This document shows positions 1 through 4,535 of a stretch of DNA of 7,104 nucleotides, one piece after another; positions within the stretch are counted from its first letter, which is position 1; each line of letters begins with the position of its first letter. This DNA is from Acidobacteriota bacterium (lineage in GTDB: Bacteria; Acidobacteriota; Thermoanaerobaculia; Multivoradales; JAHEKO01), in the NCBI GenBank assembly GCA_029861655.1, contig JAOTZA010000166.1, positions 1 through 7,104 on the forward strand. The letters are read 5' to 3'. Position numbers and translations under genes: made by a program. A model generated the notes under the pieces. That model ran no database searches. It was not told where the DNA came from and saw nothing but the letters and a program-made list of their open reading frames with translations.

Positions 1-199
1 GCCGCTCGTCGTCGTAAAAAGCCACGTACTGACGGTCGTCGACCGTCTCGAGCGCGAAATTGACCGGATGACCGGACCACACCCGGGCCACATCGACGAT
101 CTCGAACCCTTCGAGCTGCGCCCGGCCCTGCGTGACGCCGCCCAAAAGAAGGACTACCGAGACTGTAAAGACCAGCCCGGCACTCGAGGCTCTGCTCAC
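1..199 (-). CDS. Secreted BNR-4 repeat-like protein, N-terminal fragment (3' end outside window)
   Basis: I translated this by hand from a GTG at 197-199; 66 codons are visible before the window ends. The first 28 or so residues form a Sec-type signal peptide: a short Arg-containing start (MSRASSAG), a hydrophobic core (LVFTVSVVLLLGG) and a likely cleavage after an Ala in GRAQ. The mature start contains VARVWSGHPVNFALETVDDR followed by QYVAFYDDER. That pattern (VWSGHPV, then DRQYVAFYD, then ER) matches my recollection of BNR_4 family proteins, beta-propellers found in secreted polysaccharide lyases and hydrolases. The enzyme type and substrate cannot be read from this fragment. The gene begins 16 bp after the coxB stop without an obvious terminator, so read-through from the oxidase operon is possible. 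No strong Shine-Dalgarno precedes the GTG, which makes the exact start uncertain. Confidence 0.6.
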   Translation of the reverse strand, partial: MSRASSAGLVFTVSVVLLLGGVTQGRAQLEGFEIVDVARVWSGHPVNFALETVDDRQYVAFYDDER

Positions 200-215
200 G
201 CTGCTAACGATACCG

Positions 216-1130
216 CTAACCCGCCGCTCGCATGTGCTCAGCGTGATCGGCGTGATCGGCGTGGTCGGCGTGGTCGGCGTGGTCGCTGGCCTCAGCCTCT
301 GCAGTGCTCGCGTCGAGCCCCGCCGGCTGGGGCTCGGCTTCCACCGGTTCCGGCGCCTCCGCGATGAGCCAGTTCTCAAACTCGTCCGGCTCGTGGATCG
401 TCAAGAATCCGCGCATGCGGTAGTGGCCGAGACCGCAGAGTTGGGCACAGGCAATCTCCCAGCACTCCTTGTCAGCAGCGCAACCGGGAAATCGGGCTTC
501 GGTCGGGGTGGTCATCGTTGCGGTGAAGTGAATCGGAATCTCCTGACCCGGGATGGCATCCTGTTTGACCCGCATCACCGGAAGACCAAAGCTGTGGATC
601 ACATCCTTCGAGCTCAGCAGCACGGTCACCGGGCGATTCACCGGCAAATGCAACTGGTTGATGGTGACGATGTCATCCGCCGCACTCGCGTCGCCGCGGT
701 CGAGACCGATCGGATTCGATGCTTCGTTGATCAGGTGGATGTCGGTGTGGCCAAAAATACCGTCGGCCCCCGCGTAGTGGATGTTCCAGGCGAACTGCTG
801 GGCGATGACCCGTACCACCAAGGGGTTGTCACCGGGCGACGGCGGGGTGACCCAGCGCGCCCATGCCGGAATGGCGAACCCGACGAGCAGAATCACCTCG
901 ACCAGGATAACTCCGCCTTCAATCCAAGTCGAAACCTGGGAGGTCGAACCGGAGTAGCTGGCCCTCGGACTCTTCTTGGCACGAAACCGCAGCAGAACAT
1001 AGATGAAGTACAGCCCCCAACCAACAAAAAGAACCGCCATCAACCAATGAACCAGGGCGTTCATGCTGTCGAGAGCGCCGCCATGCTCCGAGGTGTCGAT
1101 CGGCATCCAGCGCGCCAGAAAGTCCTTCAT
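216..1130 (-). CDS. coxB: Cytochrome c oxidase subunit II (CuA subunit) with His-Ala-Asp repeat tail
   Basis: The 304-aa product carries the binuclear CuA centre that accepts electrons from cytochrome c and passes them to heme a of subunit I. Two membrane helices lie at about 24-49 and 71-90, followed by a periplasmic cupredoxin domain. The aromatic electron-entry segment QFAWNIHY is at 112-119. CuA ligands visible are H179 (in VIHSFG), C228, C232, H236 and M239 (in CAQLCGLGHYRM). Q230 replaces the usual Glu between the two cysteines, and two further cysteines, C217 and C223, lie just upstream. There is no heme c (CxxCH) domain, so this is aa3- rather than caa3-type. Residues 283-299 form a repetitive His/Asp/Ala tail. 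I chose the Met at 1130 because GGAGGAG lies 7 nt upstream; the open frame extending to 1349 reads back through the neighbouring gene. The ATG overlaps the previous stop (ATGA). Unusually, this subunit is the last gene of the cluster rather than the first. Confidence 0.96.
   Translation of the reverse strand: MKDFLARWMPIDTSEHGGALDSMNALVHWLMAVLFVGWGLYFIYVLLRFRAKKSPRASYSGSTSQVSTWIEGGVILVEVILLVGFAIPAWARWVTPPSPGDNPLVVRVIAQQFAWNIHYAGADGIFGHTDIHLINEASNPIGLDRGDASAADDIVTINQLHLPVNRPVTVLLSSKDVIHSFGLPVMRVKQDAIPGQEIPIHFTATMTTPTEARFPGCAADKECWEIACAQLCGLGHYRMRGFLTIHEPDEFENWLIAEAPEPVEAEPQPAGLDASTAEAEASDHADHADHADHADHAEHMRAAG
242..286 (-). repeat. Five 9-bp tandem units encoding the His-Ala-Asp tail of CoxB
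   Basis: On the plus strand the units are cgtgatcgg twice, cgtggtcgg twice and cgtggtcgc once, in perfect 9-bp register. On the coding strand each unit is in frame and encodes a rotation of His-Ala-Asp, giving the SDHADHADHADHADHAEH tail. Copy-number change would keep the frame. The units differ only at synonymous or terminal positions, which suggests recent slippage expansion. Confidence 0.93.
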
Positions 1131-1393
1131 CGATTCACTCCTCCGTCGAGAACCTGAAAACTGTCTCGCCGCGCCCTGAGATCCCTGGCGCGTCGCCAAA
1201 ACGAATAGAACATTGCCACAAGCCCGACCTGAACGACGCCAACCACACCGAGCAAAACCAGGATGCCGTTGTTCATCCCCTGGGTAAGCGCCGAATCGGC
1301 GCCTCCAAAGCAGACCGCGCAAGCCGTCGCGGGCTCGGGCATCATCCAAAGACCTGCAATCAGGCCGACGACCAGTGCGTGGCGCGCCCTCAC
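1127..1393 (-). CDS. Small exported membrane protein with CAVC motif, in oxidase operon (unknown function)
   Basis: The 88-aa product begins at a GTG (1391-1393) that overlaps the preceding stop as GTGA, with AAGGAG 8 nt upstream. This start is preferred over the upstream Met at 1543, which would read back through the neighbouring gene. Residues 1-23 look like a Sec signal peptide (VRARHALVVGLIAGLWMM...PATA) with a plausible cut directly before C24. The CAVCFGGADS stretch at 24-33 gives a CxxC motif, then TQGMNNG leads into one membrane helix at about 44-66. The Arg-rich C-terminus (WRRARDLRARR) predicts a cytoplasmic tail. The CxxC would therefore sit at the periplasmic surface next to the helix. 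ATAC resembles a weak lipobox, so a lipoprotein is a less likely alternative. I recall similar unnamed proteins beside oxidase genes elsewhere. A copper- or thiol-handling role in CuA maturation is inference from the motif and from the coxB gene that follows. Confidence 0.85.
   Translation of the reverse strand: MRARHALVVGLIAGLWMMPEPATACAVCFGGADSALTQGMNNGILVLLGVVGVVQVGLVAMFYSFWRRARDLRARRDSFQVLDGGVNR
1138..1144 (-). promoter_or_regulatory. Ribosome binding site of coxB
   Basis: The coding strand reads GGAGGAG, 7 nt before the ATG at 1130. It lies inside the last codons of the CAVC gene and decides the coxB start over the longer open frame. Confidence 0.85.
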
Positions 1394-1593
1394 CGACCGA
1401 GCTCCTTGAACTTGCGATAGACCCGCGCCCAGTAGAGCATCAATCCGAGGCCAAGCAACACGCAAAGCGCGGCTAGGGCGAGACTCCCACCCACGTCGTG
1501 GTGCCGGTAGTCGTGAACTCCCCACGCCGTAACCAGACCGCACATCACGATGGCCGCGGCGATAAAGAAGAGGTGAAAGGCGCGCAGCGACAT
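1390..1593 (-). CDS. Small two-helix membrane protein in oxidase operon (unknown function)
   Basis: The 67-aa product starts MSLRAFHLFF. The longer open frame to 1752 is rejected because it reads back through ctaF and its extra residues look like shadow translation. The Met at 1593 lies 5 bp after the ctaF stop. Two hydrophobic helices are predicted at about 6-25 and 37-58. They are joined by a short His-rich turn (HDYRHHD, 27-33), and the C-terminus is basic (YRKFKELGR). The Shine-Dalgarno is weak (GGGA), so translation may be coupled to ctaF. I recognise no named family. Size, helices and position between subunits IV and II suggest a small accessory oxidase subunit or assembly protein. The His cluster could bind metal or heme, but this is speculative. 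The stop overlaps the next start as GTGA. Confidence 0.82.
   Translation of the reverse strand: MSLRAFHLFFIAAAIVMCGLVTAWGVHDYRHHDVGGSLALAALCVLLGLGLMLYWARVYRKFKELGR
1402..1407 (-). promoter_or_regulatory. Ribosome binding site of the CAVC gene
   Basis: The coding strand reads AAGGAG, 8 nt before the GTG at 1393. It lies within the final Lys-Glu-Leu codons of the upstream 67-aa gene and supports the short, signal-peptide-bearing start. Confidence 0.8.
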
Positions 1594-1598
1594 TCGAG

Positions 1599-1904
1599 CT
1601 ATCCCAACGCGGTCGAACCCAACCGCCCCCCCATGGGGCCGAGCATCAAGACGATAAAGAAAAGTACGGTCAGAAGCAGAAGCGAGTAGATCGCCTGCTT
1701 CTCCGAAATCAAGTGCATAAAGACGGCGGCCACCAGGCCACCTTTTAGACACGCGATCACCAGCGCGATGGCGATCGCCACCCCCTGAGAGACGTCGAGA
1801 TAGCTCACCGCTACCGTGATGACGGTGAGAAGAAACAGGGCGGTACCCACCACCCAGTAGCGACGCATCTCACTTCGGATCTCTTCGACTGTATGTCCGC
1901 TCAT
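1599..1904 (-). CDS. ctaF: Cytochrome c oxidase subunit IV family protein
   Basis: The 101-aa product has three predicted helices at about 17-35, 41-65 and 71-90. The central segment CLKGGLVAAVFMHL (52-65) matches the Lys-containing helix of prokaryotic COX4 (COX4_pro/CtaF) proteins. Its length is normal for that family. These proteins are small peripheral subunits of heme-copper oxidases that stabilise the complex and are not catalytic. The ATG is 14 bp after the coxC stop and has its own AGGAGC site. Its place right after subunit III is the common arrangement. Family assignment is secure; the detailed role is known only by analogy. Confidence 0.9.
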   Translation of the reverse strand: MSGHTVEEIRSEMRRYWVVGTALFLLTVITVAVSYLDVSQGVAIAIALVIACLKGGLVAAVFMHLISEKQAIYSLLLLTVLFFIVLMLGPMGGRLGSTALG

Positions 1905-1914
1905 CGCTTATTTC

Positions 1915-1920
1915 GCTCCT
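1915..1920 (-). promoter_or_regulatory. Ribosome binding site of ctaF
   Basis: The coding strand reads AGGAGC, 10 nt before the ATG at 1904, and overlaps the coxC stop codon. Confidence 0.75.
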
Positions 1921-2560
1921 ACAAGAGATAAAGGCTGGGGAAAAGGAAGATCCAGACGAGATCGACAAAATGCCAGTAGAGCCCGGCGACCTCCACCCGG
2001 TTGGTGAAGCGCTCGGGCTCTGTTTTCCACATCTTGGCTCCCGGCCCCCACAAATATCCGTTGACGACCACTCCACCGATGACGTGAAGCGCATGAAGAC
2101 CCGTCAACGCGAAATAGATGCCGAGAAAATTGCTGGTCGCCGGAAACAGACCGTGAGAGAACTTGGCGTTGTACTCCACCGCCTTGATGCACATAAAGCC
2201 CAGCGCGCAGAGGATTGTCAGCCCCATCCACAACCGGTACTTGCCAAACTGCTTGAGTCTCAGTGAGGCCCAGGACATCACGATCGTGACACTCGAGAAG
2301 ATCAGTACCAGCGTGTTGAGAAACGCCAACGGCACGTTGAGCTCGCCGGGCCAGCGGTGCGCACCCTCTCCGAGGTGAAGCGCCTCGGCGACCGCGTGCG
2401 GGATGGTCATAAAGGCCGGATCGCCGGTCCGCAGCAGGACGTAGGACGAGAAGAGGGCGCCAAAGAGCATCACCTCGGAGGCGAGAAAGAGCCAGACACC
2501 GAGCTTGGCGTTGTAGAGGCCGGTGTCCGGCCGTTCTTCGACCGTATAGGGGATTTGCAT
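1919..2560 (-). CDS. coxC: Cytochrome c oxidase subunit III
   Basis: The 213-aa product has five predicted helices at about 20-43, 76-99, 109-128, 145-169 and 192-213, as in short bacterial subunit III proteins that lack the two N-terminal helices of the mitochondrial form. Family marks include WLFLASEVMLFGALFSSY (23-40, with E29), the KAVEY segment (126-130, E129), GLHALHVIGG (154-163) and GLYWHFVDLVWIFLFPSLYL at the C-terminus. Subunit III does not bind metal; it stabilises subunit I and supports proton uptake into the D-channel. The ATG is 5 bp after the coxA stop, with a full AGGAGG site inside coxA. Gene integrity looks complete. Confidence 0.96.
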   Translation of the reverse strand: MQIPYTVEERPDTGLYNAKLGVWLFLASEVMLFGALFSSYVLLRTGDPAFMTIPHAVAEALHLGEGAHRWPGELNVPLAFLNTLVLIFSSVTIVMSWASLRLKQFGKYRLWMGLTILCALGFMCIKAVEYNAKFSHGLFPATSNFLGIYFALTGLHALHVIGGVVVNGYLWGPGAKMWKTEPERFTNRVEVAGLYWHFVDLVWIFLFPSLYLL

Positions 2561-2565
2561 TACCG

Positions 2566-4386
2566 CTATCCCTCCTTGCCCGAAGTCTTGTCGGGAGTCT
2601 CGATCGGAGTCTCCGTGGGAGTCTCTGTGGGATCATTCTGCGCCAAGTAGTCGCCCGGATGATCGGGAACACTGTACTCATAGGCCGGGCGGTAGACCAC
2701 CGGCACTTCGGCGAAGTTGCCGTGACCGATCGGAGGTGAAGGCGCCGCCGCCCACTCGAGAGTGGTCGCCTGCCACGGATTCGAGTCCACCTTCTTGCCC
2801 TTCTTGATGCTCCAGAACAGATTGAAGATAAACGGGAGCTGTGCGACGAGCAGCAGCCAGGCGCCCCAGGACATGAACTCGTTCCAGTGCAGGCCACCCT
2901 GGGCGTGCGAATACTGCTCGCCACCATCCCAGAGGCGTCTCGACACGCCGGCGAGGCCCTGGAGGAACATCGGCATGAAGATCATGTTGATGAAGACAAA
3001 CGAGGGATAGAAATGGAGCTTGCCTAGGAAGTCGTTCATCTTGCGGCCGGTGATCTTCGGGAACCAGTAGTAGATACCGGCGAACATCGCAAAGATGGTT
3101 CCCGGTGCTACTACGTAGTGGAAATGTCCGATGACGTAGTAGGTGTCGTGGAGGTGGATGTCCGATCCCGAAAGCCCGAGCGGCAGCCCGGTCAGGCCGC
3201 CGATCCCAAACATCGGCAGAAACGCCAGGGCGAAGAGCATCGGCGTCGTAAAACGGATCGAAGCGCCCCAAAGCGACATTAGAAGCGCGGTCAGGATCAC
3301 CACCGAGGGGATCGAGATGATCATCGTGGTCGTTTGGAAGAAGGCGCTGATCGTCGTGCCCATCCCGGTCAGGAACATGTGGTGCGCCCAGACGATGAAG
3401 GACATGAAACCAAGAAAGACGGCCGCGTAGACCATCGACTTGTAGCCCCACAGGGGCTTTCTGGTGTTGTTGGCGATCACCTCGGCGACGATGCCGAGGG
3501 CGGGAAGGATCAACACATAGACCTCGGGGTGGGCCAGGAACCAGAACAGGTGCTGCCACAGGAGGGGGCTACCGCCGCCGGCAACCTCCACCACTTCTCC
3601 GCTGACCACGAGACCGCTGGGCATAAAGAAGCTGGTGCCGAACACCCGGTCCATGAGCTGGAATACACCTGCAGCCTCGAGTGGCGGAAACGCCAGCAAC
3701 AGCAGGAACGCGGTGACCAGCTGAGACCAGACAAAGAAAGGCAGCCGCATCAAGGTCAGTCCCTTCGCCCGTAGGTGGAAAATCGTGACGATGAAGTTGA
3801 CCGAGCCCAGCAGCGACGACGTGATCAGGAAGACCATCCCCACAAGCCACCAGGTCTGCCCCTGGGTAGCGATCTCGGAGAGCGGCGGATATGACGTCCA
3901 ACCCGAGTTGGCGGCGCCACCGGGCACAAAGAAGCTCGCAAACATCGTCACGCCGCCGAGGAAGTAGACCCAGTAGCTCGCCATGTTGAGCTTGGGGAAG
4001 GCCATGTCGGGCGCACCAATCTGGAGCGGCACCACATAGTTGCCAAAAGCGCCCACAGCCAGTGGCACGATCGCCAGAAAGACCATGATCGTTCCGTGCA
4101 TGGCTCCCAGCTGGTTGTAGAACTCGGGGAGCATGATTCCGCCCGGGGCGTTGTCGGCACCCAGCAGTCCCCCGATCACCGGGATCGGTTTGCCCGGAAA
4201 CGCCAACTGCCAGCGCATCAGAAGCATCAAGCTGAAGCCAAAGAGCAAGAAGCAGAGGGCCGTGAAGCCGTACTGAATGCCGATCACCTTGTGATCCTGG
4301 GAGAAGATGTACCTCTTCCAGAAAGGCTCCTTGTGGCGGCCGGCGCGCTCGTCCGACCCGTGTTCTTCCTGCTCGAGAACGCTCAT
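2566..4386 (-). CDS. coxA: Cytochrome c oxidase subunit I (A1-type, heme a/a3-CuB)
   Basis: The 606-aa catalytic subunit reduces O2 to water at the heme a3-CuB centre and pumps protons. Visible ligands are H97 (AMHGTIMVF) and H423 for the low-spin heme, H421 (GHFHYV) for the high-spin heme, and H286, H335 and H336 for CuB. Y290 in AHPEVY is the cross-linked Tyr position. E288 in the same motif marks the A1 subfamily. The D-channel region is intact (GNYVVPLQIGAPDMAFP, D127), and K316 in LWGYKSMVY fits the K-channel lysine. About 12 helices fit the family. Loop insertions are visible at about 65-90 (Gly-rich, ending in MLPEFYNQ) and about 252-273 (MPSGLVVSGEVVEVAGGG). The C-terminal tail from about 540 is long and hydrophilic and ends in TPTE-type repeats. 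The ATG is supported by GAGGAG 5 nt upstream. It is the first gene of the oxidase cluster, 149 bp after the upstream stop. Confidence 0.98.
   Translation of the reverse strand: MSVLEQEEHGSDERAGRHKEPFWKRYIFSQDHKVIGIQYGFTALCFLLFGFSLMLLMRWQLAFPGKPIPVIGGLLGADNAPGGIMLPEFYNQLGAMHGTIMVFLAIVPLAVGAFGNYVVPLQIGAPDMAFPKLNMASYWVYFLGGVTMFASFFVPGGAANSGWTSYPPLSEIATQGQTWWLVGMVFLITSSLLGSVNFIVTIFHLRAKGLTLMRLPFFVWSQLVTAFLLLLAFPPLEAAGVFQLMDRVFGTSFFMPSGLVVSGEVVEVAGGGSPLLWQHLFWFLAHPEVYVLILPALGIVAEVIANNTRKPLWGYKSMVYAAVFLGFMSFIVWAHHMFLTGMGTTISAFFQTTTMIISIPSVVILTALLMSLWGASIRFTTPMLFALAFLPMFGIGGLTGLPLGLSGSDIHLHDTYYVIGHFHYVVAPGTIFAMFAGIYYWFPKITGRKMNDFLGKLHFYPSFVFINMIFMPMFLQGLAGVSRRLWDGGEQYSHAQGGLHWNEFMSWGAWLLLVAQLPFIFNLFWSIKKGKKVDSNPWQATTLEWAAAPSPPIGHGNFAEVPVVYRPAYEYSVPDHPGDYLAQNDPTETPTETPIETPDKTSGKEG
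2571..2576 (-). promoter_or_regulatory. Ribosome binding site of coxC
   Basis: The coding strand reads a perfect AGGAGG, 10 nt before the ATG at 2560. It lies within the last codons of coxA, so it also shapes the encoded KEG terminus of CoxA. Confidence 0.85.
2595..2630 (-). repeat. Three 12-bp units encoding the Thr-Pro-Glu tail of CoxA
   Basis: On the plus strand the units are gagtctcgatcg, gagtctccgtgg and gagtctctgtgg. They encode TPTETPTETPIETP at about residues 586-599 of CoxA. The repeat is in frame and lies beyond the conserved oxidase core, so copy number is unlikely to affect catalysis. Confidence 0.85.
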
Positions 4387-4535
4387 CGCGACTCCTCGGA
4401 ACCGATCCTGTTTGTTTGAGGGGATTGCCCCCGCCTCCGTGGTCTGGCGGAGTCTATGACAGCGGTGGGCGGGGATTCAACAACGGCGCCAGAGTACTGG
4501 CCCTACAAGACGGGTTGCGGCCTTGGCTCGATACA
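4387..4535 (-). promoter_or_regulatory. 149-bp spacer, likely leader/promoter region of the oxidase operon
   Basis: This is the only sizeable non-coding gap in the window and lies directly upstream of coxA. I see no clear factor-independent terminator for the upstream gene. A weak sigma70-like pair can be drawn on the coding strand: TTGAAT (4475-4480), 16 nt, CATAGA (4453-4458). Only 4/6 and 3/6 positions match the consensus, so this is a guess. A short GGGG-GCAAT-CCCC hairpin lies nearer coxA and is not followed by a T run. Promoter function is inferred from position. Confidence 0.4.
4392..4397 (-). promoter_or_regulatory. Ribosome binding site of coxA
   Basis: The coding strand reads GAGGAG, 5 nt before the ATG at 4386, and fixes the start of the first oxidase gene. 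Confidence 0.85.

Noticed and set aside
203..220. GTTAGC direct repeat (two copies, 12 bp apart) as an operator
   Set aside because: Two 6-bp copies are easily produced by chance, and one overlaps the coxB stop codon. No known regulator site matches, so it is not listed as a feature.
132..1157. A 341-codon open frame on the plus strand opposite coxB
   Set aside because: The minus strand encodes an unmistakable CoxB with CuA ligands and ribosome site. The plus product has no recognisable domain and includes a GVVGVV run that is just the antisense of the His-Ala-Asp repeat. Long antisense frames are common in high-GC genes.
1131..1349. N-terminal extension of CoxB by 73 residues
   Set aside because: The extension reads through the CAVC gene and is Arg/Gly-rich. 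A strong GGAGGAG site and the ATGA overlap fix the start at 1130.
1594..1752. N-terminal extension of the 67-aa gene up to an upstream Met
   Set aside because: It would overlap ctaF almost entirely by half, its residues look like random shadow translation, and the Met at 1593 sits precisely after the ctaF stop.
1908..2927. A 339-codon frame on the minus strand spanning the coxA-coxC junction in another frame
   Set aside because: It crosses two well-supported genes, is rich in Arg/Ser, and has no domain. It is a frame shadow, not a frameshifted gene, since both real frames are intact.
4405..4440. GGGG-GCAAT-CCCC hairpin as a terminator for the spermidine-synthase-like gene
   Set aside because: The stem is only about 4 bp and no T run follows on the coding strand; the next bases are CAAACAAACA. 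It is not a convincing intrinsic terminator.
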